Counted from the first letter of the stretch, positions 30,626 to 42,102 are shown. The stretch: 64,000 nucleotides of DNA from Rhynchopus sp. YZ270_cl-10 (GCA_964035575.1 OZ037856.1:806001-870000); one strand, 5' to 3'. A program made the numbers and translations. Notes: generated from the letters alone by a model not told the origin.

Positions 30626-31926
30626 ATGGGTAAAGGATTTAAACAAACGTACCAACAGCGGTTGGTGGAGAGACGGCTTGCGATGTTGATTGTGTTTGTT
30701 GGTGTTGTGCTGTTTGGGTTGAAGCACTGGCAGGAGACGAACCGGCTGAATGAGAACTCGATCTCATCTAAGGACAATGATATACTGGGACCGCAGTCGG
30801 ATGTGAAGGGTGGGAAGCTGGAGGTTCACGACCCGATGGAGGACAAGACGGAACGGCCGCTTGGCGACTCTTCTTCTTCTGACGACAACCAGAACAGCAT
30901 AGTGGACTCTGCCAACAAAAAGAAGCGCGTTGCTGTGGCGACGTACATCCACAAGGTACACCCCACACTCCCCATACCCACACCACCACTACACCACAGG
31001 GAAACTATGACCGCGCCTTCTCAGGCTACGCAGACGGCATGCTCGACAACCTTGCGGTGATGACTTCACAGGTCCACAGATTTGCACCCGAAATGCACCA
31101 CGACGTTCAGCTTCTTGTGTTCCTTGACAACACAACCAGAGATATGGAGCCTGTGTTTCAACGTTTGGGGTGGCATGTCAGACATCTTCAGGTGGCTGTG
31201 TCATATGAGGATGTGACAAATAAGCAGATTTCTCATGAACTGAGAACAGACGGAGCTATTGGGATCTGGGAGATGTTGAAGCTTGAAGCGTGGCGTCCGT
31301 CTGTGGTGGACCTTGATGTTGAGCTGATTGCCCTCATTGACACCGACATCCACATCCGCAAGCCTTTTGATGCCATCTTCGAGCCTCCTTTCATGGCCGA
31401 GACTTCCACCCTCGGGTTCACCCAGGGGGCCTGGGTTGCGGAGAAGGTGAACGGCGGGTTTCTTGTCATCCGTCCCGATGAACGTTCTGAAGCAGACTAC
31501 CACAAAATCATGGAGCTTTTGAAGGAGGGTGACTTCCGTTCGGGTTCTGGGTGGAAAGGTAAGACTGGGTGGACCTATGGAGGCAGGACCATCCAGGGGC
31601 TTCTGCCGTACTATTACATCTTTGGGGATGGTGTTGGGCGGGGGTCCAACCTGTCACGCTGCACATTTAACAACATGGTGAACAGCGACATCTGCAAGCA
31701 GGTTCCCCCCACAGAGGTTATCTCCAACCACTTCACCGGGGGCTGCCAAAAGCCCTGGTCCTGCTCGGGTACTAGCCACGCACTCTGCAAATCCTTCACG
31801 GATCAGTGGTGGAGCGATGTAGAGTACGCTGAGAAATGGTACGGCCTACAGCACAGACGTCGTTGCCCTTCCGGATATGAATCCATGGGGATAAAACAAA
31901 ACAGCGTTTCCATTCCAAAGAAGTGA
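30626..31926 (+). CDS. Type II membrane glycosyltransferase, GT8-like
   Basis: Two exons, 30626-30955 and 31000-31926 (44-bp intron GTACAC...CACAG, phase 0); 418 residues. The N-terminus is short and basic, then a single membrane helix (about 18-33, LAMLIVFVGVVLFGLKHW) and a charged stem, the layout of Golgi glycosyltransferases. The lumenal domain has the metal-binding D-x-D in ALIDTDIHIRKPFD (residues 224-226). Further on it has VNGGFLVIRPD, which resembles the N-x-G-x-x-x-x-x-P block of glycogenin/GT8 enzymes. The end is Cys-rich (CQKPWSCSGTSHALC). It would transfer a sugar from a nucleotide donor; donor and acceptor are unknown. The intron is required: exon 1 read onward gives proline-rich nonsense while exon 2 continues the domain from GNYDRAFSGYADGML. 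Confidence 0.85.
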
Positions 31927-32035
31927 CGCACTTTGTTTGGTAAATAAAGGGAGAAGGGGGAGATGGGGTGAGGGAAAGGGAGGGGCGGAGTTCAAAAAAG
32001 ACAAATGTGAGTCATCCGCAGGGGTGACTTTTGAG

Positions 32036-32078
32036 TGTGCTGTACACAAAGCACACAAGAGGTGCATTCATCTTTTAT
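32036..32078 (+). repeat. Family B element (variant), 3' of the GT8-like gene
   Basis: GTGTGCTGTACACAAAGCAC, ACAAGAGGTGCATTCATC and TTTT. GTGTGCTG-type and GCACAC segments pair; 109 bases after the stop. Confidence 0.65.
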
Positions 32079-32399
32079 AGAAGGGAGCCTGGGAGTCCCC
32101 TATGCTCTAGACATGGTCTGGCCTATGTGTCCTTCGTAGGTGGTGAAGGATAACTGCATTGGAGTGTAAGGAAAAAGAGGGGATGTGCAGTTGCATGCAC
32201 GTTTCGGCATGAGAGTTGTGTTGTTTGGCAGAGTTGGTGGTGAAGCACCTCCATGTACTGCCACGATGCGGGATATTCCATAAAAGTCTTTCCCCCCACA
32301 CACCACGTGCTGTTTTGTGCTATGTGTCGTCCGAAAAGAGACGTATTTTTTTTATTTTTGTTGTGTACCTCCTCCGTTAGGTTTCCTTTCACACCTTCT

Positions 32400-32487
32400 G
32401 TTGTTGGCCGCAGGGTATTTGCGCTTCCGGATGGCATCGTACGTGGGTCAGTCGGAGGTACCTGTGTCAATAACTACCATTTTTTTA
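32400..32487 (+). repeat. Family E element, full length
   Basis: GTTGTTGGCCGCAGGGTA, GGCATCGTACGTGGGTCAGT, CGGAGGTACCTGTGTCAATA and ACTACCA followed by a T-run. Close match to 37371-37464. Confidence 0.85.
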
Positions 32488-32807
32488 AATAAAAAAACGT
32501 GGAAAACAAAGCTTCCCTCATTCCCAAAATAAGAAATACGGAGACAAAAAAAAATACCTAAAAATAAATGAAACAACATGGTTCGGGGAAGTACTTTTTT
32601 TTAAACTTTAACCACTGTTCTGTGAAGGGCCTTTTGAGAGAATTCCAATATAATAACAAGCCGCACAGCCGCAACGTCACTATAGCCTTCTCGACCCCCT
32701 CCCTTCATACAACCCACCTACCCCACCCAGCCCATACAACAATGCACCCGCAATCTTGCGCATTTTAAAACCCCCTATATGAAACAGCGTTTTAGCCATA
32801 TTTTACA

Positions 32808-35800
32808 ATGGAGGTGTTGACATGCGACCGCTCTCCTCGCATTTATGTACGGAGTGTATGGGGCGATGCGAGACCCCGCGCGGATTGCGTCGACTTTCCT
32901 GACATACAGGGGGTGTACATCCTTTTGCGCAACCAGGACAGACAGGGCACGATCTCCTATGCGGGACCCCTGAGCTCTGAGCATGGCTACTCCCCTACGT
33001 TTCCTGGACCATGCAGGATTGTGTCGCACACCGAAGGCAACAAGCTTGCACAGTACGTCATCTCGGACGGCACCGACACTGCCCAACGTAACGGCCTCCC
33101 CGGGGTCATGAAAAGCGAGACCACCGGCGGACGTCAACCCTACTCCTGCAAGGTCTGGAAGGTCGCGAACTTTGCTGAATGCACGTGGGTGCCCACAATA
33201 CACTATCCTATCACAAAGATCGACGCAAAGGTGCGTCTCCACTTCAGCACCTCCGCTCGCCCGCACCTACAAGGCCTCTACGAGCTTGTGGACTATGTCA
33301 ATAAACAGCCGGTTTGGACGTTCCGCAATGTGAAGATCTCTTCGCGATATGCTCGCGACCCAGGGAATGTGAGTGATGATGGCTCGGCAACGGGAGGCAT
33401 GGCCTACTGGATTGTCACAGAGGTGTCTGGTGGGGTGGAACGCAAGCTGGTTCGCTCCAATGTGCATGATGGGCGTCCCCCATATGCGGTAAAACAGTGG
33501 AAAGTGTTTGTCAACGACGACCTTATGGTGCCCTGTGATGTCACCATACAACCTGTCGAAACCACCTCCGACAATCTTGGGTTAGCACTCAAAACGGTGT
33601 CGGAGCAGCTTGACGAGCTGCAAGCTGTGCAGTCGCACAATATGAACACATCCGCACCACACACAATATATGTCACCTGCGAACCCGCTTCTATCAGTCG
33701 GTATGAATTGTGTACCCCCCCTCACCACTTTGATGTTGTATTAAATCCTCAGCTACGAAGGACTCTACACCTTAGCAGAGGACCAGCACAACACACTGCC
33801 CTATTGGGTATGCGACAAAGACGGCAGTGTGGTGCGGGTGTACTGCGGTGCCTTGGGGAGGTGGCACATTGCGGAGCATGTGGACAGCCTGCAGCAAGGC
33901 TTTGCTGGGGTGCGCACCACAGAGAAGCACAACGGGAAGCTACCTCATGAGATTACTGCATGGGAGCTCCCTCTGCGTCCAGCACAGAACACCGAATCCA
34001 CCGCACCTGAGGACATCACATGGCAGGACAACGGCGTCACCATCCACATCACTGCCAAGACGAACACCCAAGCCCCAACCCCAGACACCCTACAGCAACA
34101 GGTCCACGCACTCCAACGAGAGCTCCGTTGTCTTAAAGGCGCACCGCAAAGCATGGAAATCCTTGAACACCAACGCTGGACACCTGGCATAGGCTGGGGT
34201 ACACCGGATCTACCGGGAGACTGCGCAGGGTGGGTCGATGCGGATGGTGGTGTTGAGTACAATGATCTGGAAGATGTCGCACAGCCTGACCAGAAGGTGT
34301 GGCTTGGTCTGTGGCAGACAGACAAATCTAAGGGGACACGGGGCTGGGAGTATGCCGTGGACTTCAGTGTCGATGGCAGCCCTGCACTCTACACTTCACC
34401 ACGCAAGGCTGTGGACAGAGTACGCCGGAGGATGTGGCTACGGCACTATGGTGACGGAGGTGAATCCTTCACCCAAGACGAACGCACCCACGAAGCAGTC
34501 CCTGCTGGCGCAGTGGCAGGAGACGCTGCGTGCGACGACTTAGAGTTCGTCGAAAGCGACGACGACGAACCCTCCACACACAGCCCCGCCTACGAGGTCG
34601 AGGAATGCTACTTCGAAGCCCTCAGCACACCATCTGCAACGCAACCCATGCGAACCCGCAGCAGTGCCAAATCCTTTTATTATGGTTCTTCCAAACGACT
34701 TCCAACCGGATCCCCCTCAAAACCCGAGCTCGCCAGAAAACAATCAAACTTTGGTAACACCGAATCCCCTACTCTCCACCTCGAAAGACTAGAGGACATC
34801 ACCCTTCTGCAGTCGGTCGGCAACCTTGACGCAACATACGACGCAAAAGCGTCTTCACAACAGTCTCGCAGTTCAAAGAGGGAGAGAAGCCCTTCATTTT
34901 TACAATCAATCTTTGGACGAAAAGCAAGCAATAAACGGGACCCTGATTTTGAGTCATCTAGACGCGACGCACCTCGACCACCACGTCTTGAGGAGGGGCA
35001 CATGGAGGTGCCCGTCATGGAGACTACACCGGCAACACCGTTGGTGGAGGAGAGGGTGCAGGCAGTGCCTTTGGGAGGGGAGAAGCTTGCGGTGGGTGTG
35101 GCATCGAGTGTAGAGGAGAGCGAGCAGAGGCCGCGGAACAATGTGTCCTTCTTCTCGCAGGAGGTGGACACGCCGTCGAAAAAGCGTGGCAGTCATGCCT
35201 TTCCAACCTCCCCCTTCCAGTCGCAGGAGCGCAAAGAGGCTGTTCTGCAACTCATCGAATCCGAGATAGCTGCGCTTAACGAAGGAGGCCCTGACACAAT
35301 CCATACACTCAACACCGTGCACGCCTGGCTTGCAGTTCTGGAGGAGCCTGACGAAGGGTTAAGCACTCCCCATGTAGAGGATGATAGTTGTGAAAAAAGC
35401 GATACCGATGAAAATGATGACTGTGCCAAAGGGGCGGTCCTGAAGCTGATAGAGACCGAGCTCGGAAGTTTGCGGGCGGTGGATAACAAAAAGAGCATCG
35501 AGAGGCTGCGGCAGTGGCTGCAGATTCTTGAAAACCCGAGACCCGAAAACAAACGGCACAGCCTTGCTTCGAGCAGCCCTGTCATTATGGGGAGGAACAC
35601 ACAGTTTAATGATGCGTTGACACGCCTACGCCATCAAATTGTTGACGGCTGCACACCACATACACACTCTTCAAGAGAATTCATTGAAAAAGAACCAAAA
35701 GAACAGTCTGCAGCAGCGGCACTATCGTGGGAGATCCTTGCAGCAAAAAGGACGGCCGCTGTGGTGACTCTGGCAGGTCTGGCTGCAGCTCGCGCTGCTA

Positions 35801-36681
35801 CTGCCAAACGACGGAATTCTTGCAAACCTTGGGCACTCAAGAAAGCAACCGCCCCTCTGTTCACATGCCACTATACAAACCGACGAAAGCCAGGAGACAG
35901 CTTTGTACTGGACGATTCCTTCAACACTGTCGACACTGAGCAGGGTCTCACACCCGACCTCCTAATGCTGGACCTTCCCGAACGCGAGGAGACCCCAGAT
36001 GAGAGATCCCCAGAAAGACATCAAGAACCCCCTCCACGTCGGCACCGTCGTCGGAGCACTGCAGACGACCGCATTCACATCACAGTAGTTCTCGCTGCAA
36101 GCGTGCTAGCCTCGGTGCGTCTAGATGTGATTCAGGGTGCCATGCTGAAGGGGTTTTATGGTGAAAACAGACCTCGTGGAGGGGTGTCTTTGTCTCCAGG
36201 GCGTGATACAGCTACTCATGTGTTGCTTGCGGTGTCTTTGGTGTGTGTACCGCAGGGGAAGGGGGTGTCGTCTGAGATGCTTGTAGCGGCATTGCGTGGC
36301 GCGTTGTGTGGGTATTTGGGTGTTGATGCAAAGCGTCTGCGTGGGGTGAAACTAGTCATGGACGAAGGGAGAGCTACGGTAGAGTGCATGCTGGTAGATG
36401 GGGGTCCCGAAGTGCTCGGCATGCTGCAACGGATTCCCCAGGGTTGGCCGCTGAGCACGCTTGCGTCATGGGCAGTGTCAGATATATCTGCGTGCCAAAC
36501 GTCGGACCTAACAACGTGCTGCCCGTCGGGGCATCTACTATTTCCTTCTGTACGCAGTGCTGTCTGTAGGGGGCGTTGTCAAGAACGGAAGGGCCATTCA
36601 GGGTCTGCGGCGTTCGCCTGTCAACAATGCAGATACGCTGTTTGTAAGAACTGTTATGCAAGCCTGCGTGCATCTCAATGA
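32808..36681 (+). CDS. Large protein with three N-terminal repeats, dysferlin/peroxin (DysF) pair and C-terminal zinc-finger-like end
   Basis: Two exons, 32808-33700 and 33753-36681 (intron GTATGA...CTCAG, 52 bp, phase 2); 1273 residues. Residues 1-400 hold three diverged copies of a module with the pattern G-x-Y-x-L, W, H-x-G-x-x-P and W-x-V (GVYILLRNQ, LQGLYELVDY, YEGLYTLAED). A short heptad stretch follows (LQQQVHALQRELRCL). Residues ~435-465 (HQRWTPGIGWGTPDLPG) and ~493-530 (GWEYAVDFS then VRRRMWLRHY) match the DysFN and DysFC halves found in dysferlins and yeast peroxins Pex30/Pex23. The middle is disordered and S/E/R-rich, with two similar helical segments (AVLQLIESEIAAL, AVLKLIETELGSL). 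The end has paired Cys motifs (CRGRC, CQQCRYAVCKNC) like a treble-clef zinc finger. The whole architecture is not one I know. A role at membranes is possible from the DysF pair; no membrane helix is visible. Confidence 0.8.
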
Positions 36682-36835
36682 TAAAGTTTTGCTTTTTTTT
36701 TGCCAATCCGGTTTTGATTTTTCAGCTCTATTTTTTCTATACGAGGTAAAAAAAAAATCTTCATGGTTGGCGAGGAGAGGTGGTTCATATTAATTTCTCT
36801 TTTTTGCGGTATTGGGTACAACACCCCCGGAGTAT

Positions 36836-36893
36836 CAGTGCCCTGCGTCTCAGAGATGCGTTTTGCACTATCAACTCCACTGTTTTTTTTTTT
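36836..36893 (+). repeat. Family D element (short form)
   Basis: CAGTGCCCTGCGTCTCAGAG, ATGCGTTTTGCACTATCAAC and a T-run; AGTGC/GCACT pairing. Confidence 0.7.
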
Positions 36894-36980
36894 GTACGAC
36901 TCTGCTCCATTTTTTGTATTTTACCCTCGCCATGGGGGAGGGAAAGGGGATAGGGGGGGAAGGGTAGGTTTTGTGGAAAC

Positions 36981-37157
36981 ACGGTGGCCTTGTTACCCCC
37001 CGGTAACAACCGACGGTAACATTGTTACGTAACATGCAACAAGCTAGGATGTTAAGGCAACCTTGTTACCGTACCATGCTAGTGGCAACATGTTACCAAA
37101 GTACCATGTGACCAAACATGTCACCATCGGTTGTTACCGGGGTAACAAGGCCACGTG
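36981..37157. mobile_element. 177-bp foldback (palindromic MITE-like) element
   Basis: Outer arms TGGCCTTGTTACC (36985) and GGTAACAAGGCCA (37141) are perfect inverses. The pairing continues inward imperfectly over almost the whole element (GGTAACAACCGACGGTAAC against the inverse of GTCACCATCGGTTGTTACC). Repeated GTTACC and GGTAAC motifs occur throughout. No reading frame. Confidence 0.8.
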
Positions 37158-37302
37158 AACCTCATGCGTCTTCTGTCATAGAATTGGATGAAGTTGCTAG
37201 AAGGCTTCCACAAAGAAAGGTGCGATGATTTTTTTTGTGAAATAGTTAAGTTGTTGTTGTCCCACGGTGTGCTGTATCTTGCATGGTGCTCTCTCTTTCA
37301 TA

Positions 37303-37350
37303 TGGTGACGATAGTACGCGAGGCTTAGGTTCATCTTATTCAAATCTTTT
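37303..37350 (+). repeat. Family C element (diverged 5' stem)
   Basis: GGTGACGATAGTACGCGAGG then CTTAGGTTCATCTTATTCAA and a T-rich tail. Confidence 0.7.
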
Positions 37351-37370
37351 ATTATAAAATTACACTTTCT

Positions 37371-37464
37371 GTTGTTGGCCGCAGGGTACTTAAGCTTTCA
37401 TCCGGGGCTGGCATCGTATGTAGGTCAGTCGGAGTTGCCCGCATCAATAACTCCCCCCTTTTTT
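37371..37464 (+). repeat. Family E element, full length
   Basis: GTTGTTGGCCGCAGGGTACT, GGCATCGTATGTAGGTCAGT, CGGAGTTGCCCGCATCAATA, then a C/T-run. Confidence 0.85.
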
Positions 37465-37474
37465 CGCGGAGTGT

Positions 37475-37524
37475 CAGTGCCTGCGTCCCAGAGGCGTTTT
37501 ACACTATCAACTTCACTTTTTTTC
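37475..37524 (+). repeat. Family D element (short form)
   Basis: CAGTGCCTGCGTCCCAGAGG, CGTTTTACACTATCAACTTC and a T-run. Confidence 0.75.
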
Positions 37525-38137
37525 TCTTCTATCTATCCCCTCGTTTTGTTTTTGACAAATATATCCTGTTTCAAATAAAGTGTGGATGTTTTCACACAAA
37601 AAAGCGGATTTTTTTTTGTTCAAAAGATAAGACGAAAAAAAGTTATATTTGTATAAACCCCTCTCAAGTCACCCCCGCAGTTCCCCCTCTTCTAGTACTT
37701 AGCTATAAGTATTGCAAGGATTATGTTCTCATCTTATGAATTGTCTAATGTTTTCAGTACGTTGTATGCAAAGGGAACACTATTTTAAATAGGCCAACCG
37801 CTCTGGCTGGGTTATGATTATTTTTGTTATTCTTTTGTTGTTGTTGTTGTGCAGGTCGCTCTGTCTATAACGCAAACAAAGAACAAAAAATTGTTGTGTT
37901 GGCTTCAGTGATGCTTCACTACCCCCGCATTTTGTCAAATTGAGTGCAAAAAAAATTAAAAAAACCAAAACGCTCGCCCCAACTTTCAGAAGAATTCTTT
38001 ATACGATAGAACAAAACGAGGGGGTTCTTTACAAAGAAGGACCCCCCCTTTTTTTTTGTGCCTTCAACTCCCATCTTTCTAAAGAAATTATCTGAATCAT
38101 GCTTTCAGATGTATACCCTATGAGGCATTCACTTTGA

Positions 38138-38188
38138 TAGACGTGCAGGAGAGGGCAAATTCATTATTTCAAACCTTTCTTCTTTTTT
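38138..38188 (+). repeat. Family B element (diverged)
   Basis: ATAGACGTGCAGGAGAGGGC then AAATTCATTATTTCAAACC and a T-rich tail. Confidence 0.6.
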
Positions 38189-38386
38189 GAAGTGTTTTGA
38201 GTGCATGAGGTCCGTCTATCTTTTTTTTACTGTTGTTTCGCAGCTGCTTTAATTGGTTTAAGTTGCAAAATGATGTTTCTATCCCCAACTTTTTTCTTAC
38301 TTTCATCCACCACATTTACATATCAGTAGCTTTTGAATTCGTCCAGAACTCCTCCTAGGGGTTGATGATGAGGACAAAGTCGTAGA

Positions 38387-38860
38387 ATGTGGAGTGTTCG
38401 CGATGCATCTGGTCTATCAGTCTGCCGATCGACGCGATTTCCACAAAAAGCTCTGTCATCCAGAACTGCTGCTTCCTTGGCATTGTGTCCAACAGTGCAT
38501 ATAGATCTTAGCGCTGAAGAGGCTCTGAGCGTTGTCGAGGCTGTTCCAACGGACCTCTGTCATCGGGGTAGGGTGCACACGCTTTCTGTCCTTTTCATCA
38601 ATGCGCAACATTTCCGTGTAATGTTGTGTTCTTACTGTAGTCATCAGTCATGATGCGCACCTCTGCTTTCCAACCTTTCATGCTGTCCGAGTACACGAAA
38701 TCTTTCAGGAGTTATCGGAAAACTTCGGTGATAACACCTTTGCATATTGCTCGCGTTGTCGACCATGACGCTAAAAACGTGAACAATGGATTGCTTGAGG
38801 TGGTCAATCACTTCGGTTACGTGAGCTACCAAGGTCGATTGTCAGTGCTTCCTTGACCCT
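38387..38860 (-). pseudogene. hAT-family transposase remnant
   Basis: On the minus strand, about 38644-38850 reads VTEVIDHLKQSIVHVFSVMV then DNASNMQ, the hAT/DUF659 pattern of a strand ending in an acidic residue followed by DNA-x-NM. Further on (38456-38644) the text MTEVRWNSLDNAQSLFSAKI resembles the RWNS segment that follows in hAT transposases. The two parts lie in separate open frames with stops between and around them, so this is a decayed DNA-transposon gene. It is opposite in strand to all genes here. Ends and terminal repeats were not found. Confidence 0.5.
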
Positions 38861-38913
38861 GCACAGTGCGGAAATATAATACATACACATTCCATTCCGA
38901 CATTGATGGTAAA

Positions 38914-38993
38914 CCGCGAAATGGATGACTGCATTTCCACCCACATGCCAAGGTCTCACTCACGAGAAGGCTTTGCATTTCACGTCAAATTAT
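38914..38993 (+). repeat. Family A element upstream of VTA1
   Basis: CGCGAAATGGATGACTGCAT, CACATGCCAAGGTCTCACTC and ACGAGAAGGCTTTGCATTTC. Ends about 50 bases before the ATG; an AG follows at 39005-39006. Confidence 0.75.
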
Positions 38994-39042
38994 TTCAATA
39001 ACTCAGAGAATTACACAAAAAGCCCCAAAAAAAACCCCCCCA

Positions 39043-40490
39043 ATGGATAACCAATCCGCCGTGCAACTGTGCCCACCTTCGTTGAAGCAACTTCTGCCGT
39101 ATTTTGTGCGGGCACGAGACTTTGATGTGAAGGACCCACAGATCGCGTACCTCTGCAAAAGCTATGGCGCTGAGATGGGCATAGTGCTTCTGGACTCTTT
39201 GCAAGGTGAAGATAAGGACGTTGCGACACAGTTTTTGATGCGTCTTTTGGACCATCTTGAGGAGGAGAAGACGGACCCTGCGAAGAGCAAGAACGGCGGC
39301 AAGGAGGCACTTCTCAAATGCTCCTTGCTTATGTTCAAGCGAGCGGACGACAAAGAGCGTCAAGGGCAGGTCGACAAGGCTACAGTCTCTATGTTTGTCA
39401 CATCTGCCTGCCTCATGGAGGTCACAAAGCAGTTTGGTGAGATGGACCCCGATGTGAAGGAGAAGCAGGTGTACGCGAAGGTGACTGCCTCACGTATTAA
39501 GAAGGCGTTGGATGCAGGCATCCCGTATGAGTCGCCCAACGCGATGCCGGCAGAGCAGGACAGCGGGATGGACGTTGTGCCAGAGGATGTGCCCACGCCT
39601 GCAGCGCCTGCAGCATACACAGCACCCGCAGCGGTGCCCGCAGCAGTGCCCGCAGCAGTGCCCGCAGCAGTGCCAGACACATACGCAAACCCGAACGCCA
39701 TGCAGGTCGACGCACCCCCACCACCACCCCCCGCATCCATGAACTTCGGCAACATGGACGACATCCTCGCACAGCTCACAGCGCAAGGCTCCGATTCAGG
39801 CAGCCCAGCAGAACCGGATAACGATGACCTTGACGAAATGGAGGTATCTACACGAAATTTTGTTTTGCTCTAATCCAACCGACCATTAAAAAAACCTTTT
39901 TGTTTTCACCGCTTGACAAAAGGCTGATTCATAATTTTATCCTAACGTAGGGCGATGATTTGCCATCTGGTAGTCATAACACACACACACACACGCACCC
40001 ACAGGCAAGACTGAACAACCTGCGTGGGACACCCAAGGAGGACCCCTTCCCGCCTGCTGCAGAACCCTTCGCTGGGTATGGCATCCCTGCAGCACCGCAG
40101 CCGGTGATCCCGAACAACGTGATCCAGTCTGCAGAGACGACGTTCCATCTGCGTCGCATTGAGGAGCTCGAGACAGAGAACTCACGTCTCAAGCATGAGG
40201 TCGTTGCTGCCAACCTGCAGGCAGAGAACCACGCAAAGGAGATGCACAAATACCAGCAGGCAGTCCAGCTCCTCCAAAGCCAGCTTGCCGCAAACAAAGG
40301 CCACGGTGCGCCTGCTGGAGGAGCAGGAATTCTTACCCCAAGACCTGGGTTTGAACCGTCAATCAATGATATGCAGGATGCGCAGAAGTTCTCAAAGTTT
40401 GTTGCCTCGGCGCTTCAATTCAAGGACACTGCAAACGCGAGAGAGAACCTGATGAAGTCTTTGGCAAAGATCAACGGACATCCCATCTAA
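39043..40490 (+). CDS. VTA1: Vacuolar protein sorting-associated protein VTA1 (LIP5)
   Basis: Two exons, 39043-39843 and 40005-40490 (intron GTATCT...CACAG, phase 0); 428 residues. VTA1/LIP5 activates the AAA ATPase Vps4 during ESCRT-III disassembly on endosomes. The N-terminal MIT-like half has PYFVRARDFDVKDPQIAYLC and CSLLMFKRADD as in other VTA1 proteins. A low-complexity A/P/V linker (AAVPAAVPAAVPAAVPD) and PPPPPP lead to a coiled coil (RRIEELETENSRLKHEVVAA). The last exon ends with the VTA1 C-terminal dimerisation domain: DAQKFSKFVASALQFKD then ARENLMKSLAKI, the Vps4-binding part. The phase-0 join is supported because the C-terminal domain lies only in the second exon. The family A repeat lies just upstream. 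Confidence 0.92.
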
Positions 40491-41529
40491 AAAAACGTCA
40501 TGACAAAAAAAAAAGGAAATACCCCAAAACACCGTAAGGATGTGTTGACTCCATTCATTGCTACACTACCATGGGGGGGTTTGAAGTCCACTCATTAAAT
40601 GAGTGATCTGCACAAGGTAGTGGTGTGCACAGTATCCTACGTTGTATTTTGTTTTGTCTGTTTTTTGATAGGTGAAAGACTTTCTGAATGGCAGCTACAC
40701 TTAAAACCAAACAGATTAAAATGCGGACCCTGGTTTGGTGCCTTACCCCGTTTTTCAGGTCAAATTTGTCAATTTTTTTAAAAAAGTGACGACACCTCCC
40801 CCTGCCAGTTGTGTGCACGTTTAGGAAGGCAACTTCCTATTAAGCCCGCCGACTCCATTTTCTTGGAGCTTCCAGGATCGTACATTGCTCCGTTTCCCTA
40901 AAAAGGAATGGTAAAAAAGTTTTCAAAAAAAGGTGTCCATAGTGGATTTTTCCCCTTCTGTTCTGACATCGGTTTTCTTGCCTTGCTATCCACAAGAAAA
41001 CAGTACTGCAGTTTTCCCGCTTTTTCCCCCCTTGTGATTTTTCTCGGACACTGAGGGGTAGTTGTTTTTGGTCCTTTCTGCAAACAAATTTCTCTGTTAT
41101 GGAGAACTTTTTTTGTGGTAGGAAAATAGCCTATTATGTGCATATCTGCTCTCGCTTGGCTGTCTTGCCTGTTGGTTGCCTTTGTGGTTTTTTTCCCATT
41201 TTTTTCTTCTTTTTTGTTTGAAAAGAAAAATGAGATGCAAGTGATATCCACACATTTTTCCTCCAAAAAAAAAATATCTCATCTTAAGTTACAAAGTAAG
41301 GATTTCACAATGTACAGTAGTGCCTTCCCATCTCCCTGGTGTGTTTGAGATGGGGTGTATGTGTGGGGTTGTTTTTCTCGGGGGTATTGCAAGATTTTGC
41401 AGGCGAACGAACACGGGGGGTTTTTTTTCCCTCTTTTTCTGCTCAGTCTGGAAGCAGAGGAGGGCTGTGTGGTGTGGAGGGGGCCAGAGTTGATATTTTT
41501 CCTATTTTATTCCTCTTTTCAGATATCGA

Positions 41530-41635
41530 CCATGAAATGGACGTAAGGACTCCAGGGTTGGGGGTCCACCCACTACACCCGGTCACCAAGGTACACTGCC
41601 ACGAGAGGGCTTTGTATTTCATGTCAATTATTTTT
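41530..41635 (+). repeat. Family A element
   Basis: CCATGAAATGGACGTAAGGA, GGGGGTCCACCCACTACACC, CGGTCACCAAGGTACACTG and CCACGAGAGGGCTTTGTATT then TTTTTG. Confidence 0.8.
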
Positions 41636-41764
41636 GCACAATTGCAGTGCCTGCGTCTGCCTGGTAAGGTGAAAACTTACTTCTCTTTTTTTCTTCAAAG
41701 TTGATTCCCCTAATGTCTATTCGCTCAATCAAAAGAGGGGGTGTGGGTAACATTTTCTTTTAAC

Positions 41765-41817
41765 GATGTATGTGCACAGTGAGATCCATTCATCTTTCAA
41801 GTTTTTCTATTTTTTTT
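41765..41817 (+). repeat. Family B element (diverged loop)
   Basis: GATGTATGTGCACAGTGAGA then TCCATTCATCTTTCAAG and a T-run. Confidence 0.65.
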
Positions 41818-41820
41818 AAA

Positions 41821-41868
41821 GGTTGGCTAAGCGAGGCTTAGGGTCATATAGCCAGCTTTTCTCTTTTG
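41821..41868 (+). repeat. Family C hairpin element
   Basis: GGTTGGCTAAGCGAGGCTTA then GGGTCATATAGCC and a T-rich tail; CTAAGC/GCTTAG with a short GAG loop. Confidence 0.7.
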
Positions 41869-42102
41869 TGTTTTTTTTTCCTCTTTTTGCGGTGGAGATA
41901 TCCGCAAGAGGTAGCTTCTTCTAATGGACGTCGATTTTCAAAAAAAAGAAAAACGATGGCAAAACATTAAACCCTTTTCTCCAGTAGTATGGGAACCAGA
42001 GGGATGAAAGGAGAGATATACGCTGATCTACTGTTATGGACTTTGCGCCGAAACTTACCCACCGAGTTCATGCCATTACGGTCAGTACATTTTTAAAACA
42101 AA

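Larger units (their letters stand above)
31927..32807. other. Spacer with family B and E elements
   Basis: Family B at 32036, a full-length family E at 32400-32487, and a C-rich tract before the next start. No gene seen. Confidence 0.65.
36682..39042. other. Spacer with D, C, E, B, A elements, a foldback and hAT remnants
   Basis: Elements in order: D (36836), foldback (36981-37157), C (37303), E (37371), D (37475), B (38138), hAT transposase remnants on the minus strand (38387-38860) and A (38914), which ends close to the VTA1 start. Confidence 0.7.
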
